DNA from: Novosphingobium subterraneum
GTDB taxonomy: Bacteria; Pseudomonadota; Alphaproteobacteria; Sphingomonadales; Sphingomonadaceae
Direction of reading: 5' to 3'
Assembly: GCF_000807925.1 (NCBI RefSeq)
Contig: NZ_JRVC01000006.1
Coordinates: 62,001 to 126,000, forward strand
DNA: 64,000 bases
Shown in pieces: positions 38,227-47,109 of this stretch (position 1 is the first letter of the stretch; every line of letters begins with the position of its first letter). Below the pieces are notes generated by a model. That model saw only the letters and a program-made list of their open reading frames with translations, was not told the origin of the DNA and searched no databases. The position numbers and the translations under genes were made by a program.

Positions 38227-40767
38227 TCAGAACGATGCGCCCACTTCAACCCCTATCAGGCGACGCGCGCCCGGCGAGATGAAGGAACCCCCGAACTCGA
38301 TCGCCGGGATCGCCTCGGCGATGTACTTGCGGTCGAGCAGATTGTCCGCGAACACCGCGATCCGGTAGTTCGGCGTGGTGATCCCGGCGCGCAGGTTGAG
38401 CACGCCGAAAGCATCGCGCTTGGCAACGTCGTAGCGTGCGTTGCCGAACGAGGGGGGCAGGAACGGCAGCTGCGAGATCGGCAGCAGCCCTGAGAAGATG
38501 GTCGGGCGCTCCTGATCCTGCACCGAATGGAACCACGTCGGGCCGGTCACGCGATAGTCGGCGCGGAACAGCAGCTTGGCGTTGTCGGTCAGCGGCGCGG
38601 TGATTTCGGAACCGAGGTTGAGCGTCCAGTCGGCTGTATAGGGCGACTTGTTGCCGACGGTGTAGGGGCGCGAGCGGTTCTTCTTGATCTCGCTGTCGGT
38701 GACGTTGAACGATCCGAACACCTTCCAGCCATCGACCACCTTGCCGGTCAGGTTGATCTCGGCGCCCTTGATGTCGACGCGATCGATGTTCGAGACGACG
38801 CGCAGCAGGCCGAAGTCGCCGACGAAGAATTCGAAGAACTGCATATCGGTAACGCGGGTGTAGTAGCCGGCAAGATCGTAGGTGATGCGGCCGTCGAACA
38901 GCTCGCCCTTCACGCCCGCCTCGAACGCGCTGGAGCGTTCCTTGCGGTACTGGTCGTTGATGGTGACGCCCGCGTTGATCGTGCCCGGCGTGACGCCGTT
39001 GTTGAAGCGGGTGTTGACCACGGCCGAAGAGCCCTGGTTGTTGAAGCCCCCCGATTTGAAGCCGATGCCCCAGTTGGCATAGAGATTCAGCTGGTTGCTG
39101 GGGTGGAAGCTCAACGTCACCTTGGGCTGAAGCTGCTTGAACGTGGCGTTTTGCGGCGTGAAGGCACCGAAGGCGAGGCCCGGATTGATGGGACCACCGG
39201 TGAACGGATCCGTCACATTCGGGACGAGCGAATTGGCGGCGCGATCCTCGATGTCATAGCGCAGCGCGATGCCACCGGTGAACACATCCGAAGGCTTCCA
39301 CTCGGCTGAACCGAACGCCGCGTAGACATTGGTGCGGAACTTGTCGGCCAAGAGCAGCGAGGTCGGGTTCGTGGTGTCCGGCGCGTTGTAGAGCTGCTTG
39401 ATCACGCCCTGCCCGGTATCGCCACCAAGACTGACGCCGGTCTTGCGATCGATGTGCAGGTAGTAGGCCCCGAGTTGCCAGGTCAGCGCGCCATCGGTGT
39501 TCGACAGCAGCCGGATCTCGCTGCTGAAATCCTTCTGGTTGCGCAGCTGGTACTGGATGCCGTCGCAGGTCGTCGGGCTGTAGGGGCCAAAGGTCGAACC
39601 GTTGGCCGGGGCAAACAGGAACGGCACGGGGATAGCGCCGATCCCGCCAGGCTGGTTGACCGGGTAGCCGGTGAGCGCCGCCGTGCTGGAGAAGCACTTG
39701 GCGACAGTGCTGGCTACGCGAGGGTCGGTGTTGGTGATGTAGCGCGCGAAATCGGCCGAAGTGCCATCGGCGACAAGGTCCTGCTTGACGTCGGAGTAGA
39801 GCGCCCAGGCCACCAGCTTCATGCCGTTGCCGAACTCCTGGTCGAGCTTGATCGAAGCGTCGAAGCTCTTCTGGTCGTTGGTGGCGCGGATGTTGTTGTA
39901 GAAGTTGAACTGGTGCTTGTTCACGTCCTCGTAGAACGCAGGGTTCACCGCACCGAATTGGGGCAGGTGGAACGAAGCGTTGAACGGCAGCGATGCGCCA
40001 TGGAACTCGGCATAGCGCGCCTTGACGTCAAGTTGGGTCGCGGTGCCCTTGCCGATCATCACCCGGCCGTTGAGCGCCCAGTTTTCCTTGTCGTCAACGG
40101 TCTTGGAGTTGCTCAGGAACTTGTTGCGCCACCATCCGTCGGTGGTGAAGTAATAGCCCGAGGCTACAAAGCCGACGTTTTCGCCCAGCGGCCCGGCAAT
40201 GTGTGCAGTGGCTTCGTAAGTCGCTTCGTTCGCATAGGAGGCGCGCAGGCCGCCCGTCAGCGTGTCGGTGGGCTTGAGGGTCTGCAGCACGATCGCACCT
40301 GCCGCGGCGTTGCGGCCGTAAAGCGCGCCTTGCGGTCCCTTCAGCACTTCGACCTGCGACAATGTGCCCTGCGGCTGGTTGAGCTGCGCGGTGTTGGTCT
40401 TGAGAATGCCGTCGACCACCAGCGCGACCGAACTTTCAGCATCGCGCGCACCGTTGATCCCGCGAATGTTGATCTGCGTGTCGCCGGCCTCAGCCGTGCC
40501 TGTCACGATCGTCACGCCGGGCGTAAGCTGGGTGAAGTCCTCTGCCTTGACCGCCCCGGTGTTCTGCAGCGCAGTGGCTGTCAAGACCGATACCGACGCC
40601 GGTACGTCCTGCAGGCGCTCGTTCTGGCGGCGGGCCGTGACAATGATGCTATCACCGTCGTCAGCCGCTTGCGCGGCATCCTGTGGCGCTTCCTGGGCGA
40701 AGGACGGGGCTGCACTGGCGATCAGGCCAAGCACTGCGGTGTTCAATAGGAGACGGGTGGCACGCAT
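38227..40767 (-). CDS. TonB-dependent outer membrane receptor
   Basis: 846-aa outer-membrane receptor for active uptake of an unknown compound. The ATG at 40767 has GGAGG eight bases upstream and gives a signal peptide (MRATRLLLNTAVLGLIASAA, then PSFA). The TonB box region and plug follow as SIIVTARRQNERLQDVPASV and a plug ending near QVEVLKGPQGALYGRNAAAG. The C-terminal barrel ends in ISPGARRLIGVEVGASF, with the terminal Phe. It is divergent from the HMG-CoA lyase-like gene and precedes the GntR-FCD regulator. Context suggests it imports the substrate of that pathway. Confidence 0.94.
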   Translation of the reverse strand: MRATRLLLNTAVLGLIASAAPSFAQEAPQDAAQAADDGDSIIVTARRQNERLQDVPASVSVLTATALQNTGAVKAEDFTQLTPGVTIVTGTAEAGDTQINIRGINGARDAESSVALVVDGILKTNTAQLNQPQGTLSQVEVLKGPQGALYGRNAAAGAIVLQTLKPTDTLTGGLRASYANEATYEATAHIAGPLGENVGFVASGYYFTTDGWWRNKFLSNSKTVDDKENWALNGRVMIGKGTATQLDVKARYAEFHGASLPFNASFHLPQFGAVNPAFYEDVNKHQFNFYNNIRATNDQKSFDASIKLDQEFGNGMKLVAWALYSDVKQDLVADGTSADFARYITNTDPRVASTVAKCFSSTAALTGYPVNQPGGIGAIPVPFLFAPANGSTFGPYSPTTCDGIQYQLRNQKDFSSEIRLLSNTDGALTWQLGAYYLHIDRKTGVSLGGDTGQGVIKQLYNAPDTTNPTSLLLADKFRTNVYAAFGSAEWKPSDVFTGGIALRYDIEDRAANSLVPNVTDPFTGGPINPGLAFGAFTPQNATFKQLQPKVTLSFHPSNQLNLYANWGIGFKSGGFNNQGSSAVVNTRFNNGVTPGTINAGVTINDQYRKERSSAFEAGVKGELFDGRITYDLAGYYTRVTDMQFFEFFVGDFGLLRVVSNIDRVDIKGAEINLTGKVVDGWKVFGSFNVTDSEIKKNRSRPYTVGNKSPYTADWTLNLGSEITAPLTDNAKLLFRADYRVTGPTWFHSVQDQERPTIFSGLLPISQLPFLPPSFGNARYDVAKRDAFGVLNLRAGITTPNYRIAVFADNLLDRKYIAEAIPAIEFGGSFISPGARRLIGVEVGASF

Positions 40768-40867
40768 TCTCAAACCTCCCTGTTGGTTCGGTCGCGACGC
40801 TATCGATGCTGCGAGCGCACGGGCTTTCGCCCCCCTCTTGACGCTCGCTTTCCGGGAAGGCAGCTTA

Positions 40868-40877
40868 TTGTATACAA
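40868..40877. promoter_or_regulatory. Perfect palindrome TTGTATACAA (GntR/FadR-type operator)
   Basis: TTGTATACAA is a perfect 10-bp palindrome, 100 bp upstream of the TonB receptor start and 145 bp upstream of the divergent lyase gene. It fits the established FadR-subfamily (FCD) operator form t.GTA.tAC.a. The FCD regulator encoded at 37461-38129 is the likely ligand. Confidence 0.6.
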
Positions 40878-40955
40878 ACTTGATCGGTCAAGGTGCTAGC
40901 GAACCTGCACCTACGGGCAGGTTTCGGCACCTCCTGCAATGACCGCACAGTGATA

Positions 40956-40965
40956 TTGCATACGA
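40956..40965. promoter_or_regulatory. Second, degenerate GntR-type site
   Basis: TTGCATACGA matches TTGTATACAA in eight of ten positions with symmetric changes. It lies 88 bp from the perfect copy and 58 bp before the HMG-CoA lyase-like start. A second operator serving the divergent catabolic operon is plausible. Confidence 0.38.
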
Positions 40966-41022
40966 AGAGAGACCTAGATTGATGACCTTCTGCATGCCCA
41001 ACCCCACTTGCGGAGAAGCCGC

Positions 41023-41937
41023 ATGACCGCGCGCGCGATTTCGTTCGTCGAAGTCGGCCCGCGCGACGGGCTGCAGAACGAGAAGGCGATCGTGTCCACG
41101 GCGGACAAGCTCGAACTGATCCGGCGCAGCATTGCCGCGGGCGCGCGCCGCATCGAGGTGACGAGCTTCGTAAATCCCAAGCGCGTGCCACAGATGGCCG
41201 ACGCCGAAGATGTCTGCGCAGGCCTCCCGCTAACGGGCGACGTCAGCTTCATCGGCCTCGTCCTCAACGCCAGGGGTGCCGAGCGCGCCATTGCCACCGG
41301 GCGCCTGCATGAACTTGGTGCGGTTTGCGTTGCTACCGACGGCTTTGCCATCGCCAACCAAGGCCAGACCAGCGACGAGTCAGTTGCCGCTGCAAAGGCC
41401 ATCGTTGCCATGGCGAAGGGCGCAGGCCTGAAGGGCCAGGCGACCATCGGCGCATCATTCGGCTGCCCGTTCGAGGGCGAGGTGTCAGAGGATCGCGTCG
41501 TCGCCATGGCGGCGGAGCTGGCCGAGGCAGAACCTGTCGAGGTCGCGCTTGCCGACACCATCGGCGTTGCCGACCCTGCCCACGTCTCGCGCCTTGTCCG
41601 CCGTGTGGTCGCAGCAGTGTCGCCGTTGCCGGTCCGAGTACATTTCCACAACACCAGAGGCACCGGCATCGCCAATGTCTGGGCTGCGGTCGAGGCTGGG
41701 GCGACAGTGGTCGACGCGGCGCTGGGTGGCCTCGGCGGCTGTCCCTTCGCGCCCGGAGCCGCAGGCAACGTGTCGAGCGAAGATGTCGTCTACATGCTCC
41801 ACCGCGCGGGCGTGGAGACCGGCATGGACCTGTCTCAGTTGATCGAAGCCAATCGCTGGCTCTCCGGCGTAATGGCCCGCGAACTTCCTTCAATGGTGGC
41901 CAAGGCCCCGCGTTTCCCCAAGATCGTTCAGGAGTAA
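41023..41937 (+). CDS. Hydroxymethylglutaryl-CoA lyase family protein
   Basis: 304-aa TIM-barrel lyase. The HMGL signature is nearly complete: VEVGPRDGLQNE (catalytic Arg and Asp, about residues 8-19), VTSFVNPKRVPQMAD, and GCPFEGEVS. The metal-binding HFHNTRGTGIANVW follows, and GLGGCPFAPGAAGNVSSED contains the catalytic-loop Cys. The enzyme should cleave a 3-hydroxy-3-methylglutaryl-CoA-like thioester to acetyl-CoA plus a keto acid. I use ATG 41023, with GGAGAAG upstream. It heads an operon with hyuA, hyuB and a class III CoA transferase, so its true substrate may be an analogue. Confidence 0.92.
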   Translation: MTARAISFVEVGPRDGLQNEKAIVSTADKLELIRRSIAAGARRIEVTSFVNPKRVPQMADAEDVCAGLPLTGDVSFIGLVLNARGAERAIATGRLHELGAVCVATDGFAIANQGQTSDESVAAAKAIVAMAKGAGLKGQATIGASFGCPFEGEVSEDRVVAMAAELAEAEPVEVALADTIGVADPAHVSRLVRRVVAAVSPLPVRVHFHNTRGTGIANVWAAVEAGATVVDAALGGLGGCPFAPGAAGNVSSEDVVYMLHRAGVETGMDLSQLIEANRWLSGVMARELPSMVAKAPRFPKIVQE

Positions 41938-41944
41938 TCGAGCA

Positions 41945-43993
41945 ATGGGCTATCGCCTTGGCGTGGACGTCGGCGGCACTTTCACCGACCTCCTGCTGTT
42001 TGACACCTCGTCGAGCGCGTTCTGGCGCCACAAGACGCCATCGACCCCGCACGACAGCTCGGAGGGCATCCTCAATGGCGTAACCGCAATCTGCGAGAAG
42101 GCCGGCATAACGCCTGGAGACGTCGAATTCTTCCTCCACGGCACCACGGTCGCGACCAATGCCGTGCTCGAAGGCAAGGGCTCGCGCGTCGGCCTGGTCA
42201 CGACGGAGGGCTATCGCCACATCATGCAGATCGCGCGCAGCTTCGTGCCGGGCGGGCTGGCTGGTTGGATCGTCTGGCCCAAGCCCCAGCCGCTGGCAGC
42301 GCTCGAGGATACCGTCACGATCAAGGGCCGCATGAGCGCTGAAGGCTCGGAAATCCGCCCGATCGACGATGCCGACATCCGCGCGCAACTGGGCGTGCTT
42401 AAGGACAATGGCGTCGAAGCGATCACCGTGAGCCTGATCAACGCCTACACCAATGGCGCGCACGAGAAGCGCGTGGGTGAACTGGCGGCAGAGATCATCC
42501 CGGGCGTGCCGGTCTCGCTGAGCCACGAAGTCCTGCCCGAAATGCAGGAGTACGAGCGCACCCTGACGACAGTGGCCAACGCGGCGGTGCGCCCGGTCGT
42601 CGGCAAGTATGTCTCCAACCTGCGCTCGCGCCTTGCCGAGGCGGGGATGAACGGCAAGCTCTCGCTGCTGCGCTCGGACGGCGGTCTGATGAGCGCACAG
42701 AAGGCCGAAGAGCATCCGGTCAACATCCTGATGTCCGGCCCTGCCGGTGGCGTGACGGGCGCGATCTGGGTCGGCCGCAATGCCGGGATCAGGAATATCC
42801 TGACTCTCGACGTCGGCGGCACCAGCACCGACGTTGCCCTTATAGAAAATCTCGAAGCCCGCCGCCAGCGCACCACCGAAGTCGGCCATCTCTCGGTCCG
42901 CGCCTCGGCGCTGGACGTGAAGACCGTGGGCGCAGGCGGCGGTTCGATTGCCTATGTTCCTGAGCTGACAAGAGCCCTTCGGGTCGGGCCGCAGAGCGCA
43001 GGAGCCGTGCCGGGGCCGGTCGCCTATGGAAAAGGCGGCACCCTGCCCACGGTGACCGATGCAAACGTCGTGCTCGGCTACCTTCCCGAGAACCTCCTCG
43101 GCGGCACGTTCAATCTTGACCGCGAAGGCGCGAATAAGGCGGTGCAGACCATTGCCGACGCCCTTGGCATCGACCTGATGGCGGCTGCGCGAGGGATCAT
43201 CGACATCGTCAACGAGAACATGTTCGGCGCGCTGCGCATGATTTCGGTCCAGCAGGGGTATGACCCGCGCGACTTTGCGCTGATGGGCTTCGGCGGCGCA
43301 GGCCCGCTCCACGTCAATGCCGTGGCCCGCCTGATGGGCAGCTGGCCCGCGATCTCGCCGGTCAGCCCCGGCGTGCTCTGCGCCCTTGGCGATGCGACGA
43401 CGCGGATGCGCACCGAAACCGCGCGCTCGTTCAGCCGTCTCGCCAGCCAGACCGAAGCGGCAGACCTCATTGCCATCCTTGAAGAAATGGCCGCCCAGAC
43501 CCGCGCCGAACTGCTTGCCGATGGCGTGCCCGAAGACGAGATCAGCACCGCTTTCGAAGTGGACGTGCGCTATGCCGGGCAAGCCTTCGAAGTGCCGCTG
43601 ACGATTACTCCCGATGTGCTGACCACCGATGGCATCGCCGGAATCCTCGCCCGCTTCGATGCCGAGCACAAGCGCCTGTTCACCTTCAACATGGACACCC
43701 CGCACGAGATCGTGAACCTGCGCGCCGTGGCCATGGGTCGCGCTCTCGACCTGCCAGCCGCCGAACTCGAGAAGGGTGACGGCAACCCCATCGCCGCCAG
43801 AATGCGTGACCACACCTTGTGGATGGACGGGCGAGAGCAGGCCGCCGTGATCTATGATCGCGCCAAGTTGCGCGCCGGAGACGTGATCCCCGGCCCGGCC
43901 ATCGTCTGCGAAATGGATTCCACGACCCTGATCGAAAGCGGCTGCATCGGCACCGTCGACCACGTCGGCAATATCCTGATCAATCTGGCCTGA
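41945..43993 (+). CDS. Hydantoinase/oxoprolinase A-subunit family protein
   Basis: 682-aa HyuA-type subunit with an ASKHA ATPase fold. The nucleotide site begins DVGGTFTDLLLFD at residues 8-20. HGTTVATNAVLEGKG (about 62-76), SGPAGGVTGAIWVGR and LDVGGTSTDVALIE are the further phosphate and adenosine loops. The family comprises ATP-dependent 5-oxoprolinase, N-methylhydantoinase, caprolactamase and acetone/acetophenone carboxylases. The actual reaction cannot be chosen from sequence. It follows the lyase by seven bases and precedes the B subunit by 13 bases. Confidence 0.92.
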   Translation: MGYRLGVDVGGTFTDLLLFDTSSSAFWRHKTPSTPHDSSEGILNGVTAICEKAGITPGDVEFFLHGTTVATNAVLEGKGSRVGLVTTEGYRHIMQIARSFVPGGLAGWIVWPKPQPLAALEDTVTIKGRMSAEGSEIRPIDDADIRAQLGVLKDNGVEAITVSLINAYTNGAHEKRVGELAAEIIPGVPVSLSHEVLPEMQEYERTLTTVANAAVRPVVGKYVSNLRSRLAEAGMNGKLSLLRSDGGLMSAQKAEEHPVNILMSGPAGGVTGAIWVGRNAGIRNILTLDVGGTSTDVALIENLEARRQRTTEVGHLSVRASALDVKTVGAGGGSIAYVPELTRALRVGPQSAGAVPGPVAYGKGGTLPTVTDANVVLGYLPENLLGGTFNLDREGANKAVQTIADALGIDLMAAARGIIDIVNENMFGALRMISVQQGYDPRDFALMGFGGAGPLHVNAVARLMGSWPAISPVSPGVLCALGDATTRMRTETARSFSRLASQTEAADLIAILEEMAAQTRAELLADGVPEDEISTAFEVDVRYAGQAFEVPLTITPDVLTTDGIAGILARFDAEHKRLFTFNMDTPHEIVNLRAVAMGRALDLPAAELEKGDGNPIAARMRDHTLWMDGREQAAVIYDRAKLRAGDVIPGPAIVCEMDSTTLIESGCIGTVDHVGNILINLA

Positions 43994-44006
43994 GGAGGCG
44001 CGAACC

Positions 44007-45893
44007 ATGCCTGCAACCATCGTCCAGACCAACGACAAGCCGTTCGAACGTGTCGCCATCGACCCGGTAACTCTCGACATCATCGAGAACGCCCTGCGCA
44101 ATGCGCGCATCGAGATGGACGCAACGCTCGTGCGCACCGCGATGTCTCCGGGCATCCGCGAACAGGGTGATGCCTTCCCGCTGATTGCCGACCACACCGG
44201 CAAGATGATCGTCGGCCAGTTCGGCTCCTTCATTGGCGGCTTCCTCGAAAATTACGAGGGCACGCTCGAAGACGGAGACATGATTTTCCTGTCCGATCCC
44301 TACTCTGTAGGCGGGGCGATAAGCCACTCGAACGACTGGCTGGTGCTGCTGCCAGTGTTCAAGGACGGCCGCCTGATCGCCTACACATCAATGTTCGGTC
44401 ACCAGTCCGACATCGGTGGCAAGGTCGTCGGCTCGATGCCGATCAATGCGCGCTCGATCTTCGAGGAAGGCGTGCGCATCCCGCCGGTGAAGATCTGGAA
44501 ACGCGGCGAATACAACGCCGATCTGATCCGGCTTGTCATGCACCAGACCCGCAAGCCTGACTGGTGCGCGGCAGACCTCAATGCGCTCATCGCTGCCTGT
44601 CGCGTCGCCGCGCGCCGCGTGATCGAGATGGCAGAGCGCTTCGGCGACGACGTCTACGTTTCGGCGACGCAGGAACTGCTTGCCCGCAATCACCGTGCCA
44701 TGAAGGCGCTTGTCGGCATGGCGATTGCCGAAGAGCCGGTGAGCTTCGAGGACTACATCTGCGACGATGGCATGGGCTTCGGCCCCTACAAGATCAAATG
44801 CACGATGTGGCGCGAAGGTGAGAAGGTGATCCTCGATTTCGCAGGCACCGATCCGCAGTCGGTCGCTTCGATCAACTTCTTCCTCAACGAGAACATGTTC
44901 AAGATGTTCTTCGGCATCTACATGATCATGGTCTTCGACCCGCAGATCCTGTTCAACGACGGGTTCTACGATCTGATCGACGTGCGCATTCCCGAAGGCT
45001 CGCTGCTCAAGCCGAAGTTCCCGGCCGCGCTCTCGGGCCGCACCCATGCGCTGGGCCGCATCTTCGATATCCTTGGCGGCCTTCTTGGCCAGAAGACGCC
45101 GGAATTCCTCAACGCCGCCGGCTTCTCCTCGTCACCACACTTGTTCTACGCCGGCAACGATGAGCGCCCCGGCAAGAACGGCGACTGGTTCCAGCTCTTC
45201 CAGATCGGCTTCGGCGGCATCCCCGGCCGCCCGATGGGTGATGGACCCGACGGTCACTCGCTCTGGCCCGGCTTCACCAACGTGCCCAACGAATTCCTCG
45301 AACGCTATTTCCCGATGGTGATCGAGCGCTATGAGTGCGAGCCGAATTCGGGCGGCGCAGGCCTCCATCGCGGCGGCAACGGCATCCGCATGACCTATCG
45401 CTTTCTTTCCAAGGGCACAATTGCGATCCACGACGACCGCTGGTTTGTGCCGCCCTGGGGCGTGAACGGCGGCGAACCGGGCGCGCGGGCGCGCAAGATC
45501 CTCGAAAAGCCCGATGGCACGCAGACCATCGTCGGCAACAAGGTCGAGGATCTCGAAGTCGAAGCGGGCGACATGCTCCACTTCATCACTTGGGGCGGCG
45601 GCGGCTGGGGCGATCCGCTTGCCCGCGATCCCGAACTGGTCGGCAAGGAAATCGTGCAGGGGCTGGTCACAGTGGAAGGCGCACGGGCTTATGGCGTGGT
45701 CGCCGATGATCGTGGTGCGGTCAATTTCGCCGAGACCGAAGCCCTGCGCGCGCGCCTGCGCGAGGAGCGGGGCGAACTGCCGTTGTTCAATTACGGTCCG
45801 GGCATCGAAGTACTGCGCGCAAACTGCGAAGCGGAAACCGGACTGCCCGCACCGATTCAACCTGAATGGCCGCTACTGGAGGCGGCAGAATGA
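44007..45893 (+). CDS. Hydantoinase/oxoprolinase B-subunit family protein
   Basis: 628-aa HyuB-type subunit, the partner of the A subunit immediately upstream. The signature N-terminus VAIDPVTLDIIENALRNARI is followed by ATLVRTAMSPGIREQGDAFP and LSDPYSVGGAISHSNDWLVL. The C-terminal EPNSGGAGLHRGGNGIRMTY and MLHFITWGGGGWGDPLARD segments fit the family. Together HyuA and HyuB perform ATP-driven ring opening of a lactam or imide, or carboxylation of a ketone. The lack of a third small AcxC-like subunit argues against classical acetone carboxylase. The stop overlaps the CoA-transferase start. Confidence 0.92.
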   Translation: MPATIVQTNDKPFERVAIDPVTLDIIENALRNARIEMDATLVRTAMSPGIREQGDAFPLIADHTGKMIVGQFGSFIGGFLENYEGTLEDGDMIFLSDPYSVGGAISHSNDWLVLLPVFKDGRLIAYTSMFGHQSDIGGKVVGSMPINARSIFEEGVRIPPVKIWKRGEYNADLIRLVMHQTRKPDWCAADLNALIAACRVAARRVIEMAERFGDDVYVSATQELLARNHRAMKALVGMAIAEEPVSFEDYICDDGMGFGPYKIKCTMWREGEKVILDFAGTDPQSVASINFFLNENMFKMFFGIYMIMVFDPQILFNDGFYDLIDVRIPEGSLLKPKFPAALSGRTHALGRIFDILGGLLGQKTPEFLNAAGFSSSPHLFYAGNDERPGKNGDWFQLFQIGFGGIPGRPMGDGPDGHSLWPGFTNVPNEFLERYFPMVIERYECEPNSGGAGLHRGGNGIRMTYRFLSKGTIAIHDDRWFVPPWGVNGGEPGARARKILEKPDGTQTIVGNKVEDLEVEAGDMLHFITWGGGGWGDPLARDPELVGKEIVQGLVTVEGARAYGVVADDRGAVNFAETEALRARLREERGELPLFNYGPGIEVLRANCEAETGLPAPIQPEWPLLEAAE

Positions 45894-47092
45894 CCATGAC
45901 AACCACCAATCCCGGACCTCTCAGAGACATTCGCGTGCTGGAACTCGGCCAGCTGCTTGCAGGCCCGTTCTGCGGCCAGCTGCTGGGCGACATGGGTGCC
46001 GACGTGATCAAGGTCGAACCACCCGTCACCGGTGATCCGATGCGTGACTGGGGCCAGGGTTCGGAGAAGGTCCAATGGGAAGTGATCGCGCGCAACAAGC
46101 GTTCGGTCAGCGCCAACTTGCGCGTGCCGGAAGGGCAGGCGTTGGTGAAGAAACTGATCGCCCATGCCGACGTGGTGATCGAGAACTTCAAGCCGGGCAC
46201 GATGGAGAAGTGGGGCCTTGGCCCTGACGTGCTCCTTGCCGAAAAGCCCGGCCTGATCATCGCCCGCATGTCGGGATACGGCCAGACCGGACCCTATTCC
46301 GACCGCGCAGGATTTGGCGGCATCGGCGAGGCAATGGGTGGCTGGCGCTACATCGTCGGCGAGCCCGACCGTGCACCCAGCCGCATGGGCATTTCCATCG
46401 GCGACACCCTGACGGCCACTTACGGCTGCATGGGCGTTCTGGCGGCTCTGCACGAGCGCGAGCGCACCGGGCGCGGCCAGGTGATCGATGCGGCGCTCTA
46501 CGAATCCGTCCTGCAGGTCATGGAAGGCCTCGTCCCGGAGTACGACCGCACCGGCTACATCCGCGAACGCTCGGGCTCGGTCCTCAAGGGCATCGCACCG
46601 TCCAACGTCTACAAGTGCAAGAACGGCGAGTTCATGATTGGCGCGAACAAGGATTCGCTGTGGAAGCGTCTCGCGACAGCGATGGGCAGGCCAGAACTGG
46701 GCGACGATCCGCGCTATGCCACGCATCTTGCCCGCGGCGAGAACCAGGACGAGCTCGACGACTTGATCAACCAGTGGACCCGCACGCTGACCGTGGACGA
46801 GGTCGACGCGCTGATGATCGAGCATTCGATCCCCGCAGGCCGCGTCTACCGAGCCCCCGACATGCTTGCCGATCCGCATTTCCAGGCACGCGAAGCCATC
46901 ATCGAAGTCGAGACCGAGCGCTTCGGTCCGCTCAAGATGCAGTCCAGCTTCCCCAAGCTGTCCGCCACACCCGGATCGGTGCGCCGCCCGGCACCGTCAA
47001 AGGTCGGGCAGCACAATGCCGAAGTGTACGGCGAACTGCTTGGGCTTGGCGAAGCCGAACTGGCGCAGATGGCAGAGCAGGGCGTCATCTGA
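45890..47092 (+). CDS. CaiB/BaiF (class III) CoA-transferase
   Basis: 400-aa class III CoA-transferase that moves CoA onto a carboxylic acid from a donor such as succinyl-CoA. The ATG at 45890 overlaps the HyuB stop (ATGA). Family motifs include VLELGQLLAGPFCGQLLGDM, GADVIKVEPP, DVVIENFKPGTMEKWGLG, RMSGYGQTGPYSDRAGFG and GRGQVIDAALYESVLQ. The catalytic carboxylate should lie in or next to VIDAALYES, but I cannot say whether Asp or Glu acts. It is the last gene of the operon and would produce the CoA thioester for the lyase encoded at its start. Confidence 0.93.
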   Translation: MTMTTTNPGPLRDIRVLELGQLLAGPFCGQLLGDMGADVIKVEPPVTGDPMRDWGQGSEKVQWEVIARNKRSVSANLRVPEGQALVKKLIAHADVVIENFKPGTMEKWGLGPDVLLAEKPGLIIARMSGYGQTGPYSDRAGFGGIGEAMGGWRYIVGEPDRAPSRMGISIGDTLTATYGCMGVLAALHERERTGRGQVIDAALYESVLQVMEGLVPEYDRTGYIRERSGSVLKGIAPSNVYKCKNGEFMIGANKDSLWKRLATAMGRPELGDDPRYATHLARGENQDELDDLINQWTRTLTVDEVDALMIEHSIPAGRVYRAPDMLADPHFQAREAIIEVETERFGPLKMQSSFPKLSATPGSVRRPAPSKVGQHNAEVYGELLGLGEAELAQMAEQGVI

Positions 47093-47109
47093 CGCCCTGC
47101 CTTGGCGGC

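Noticed and set aside
41333..44233. 966-codon open frame on the minus strand opposite the lyase and hyuA genes
   Set aside because: It spans two unrelated genes on the other strand and has no recognisable motif.
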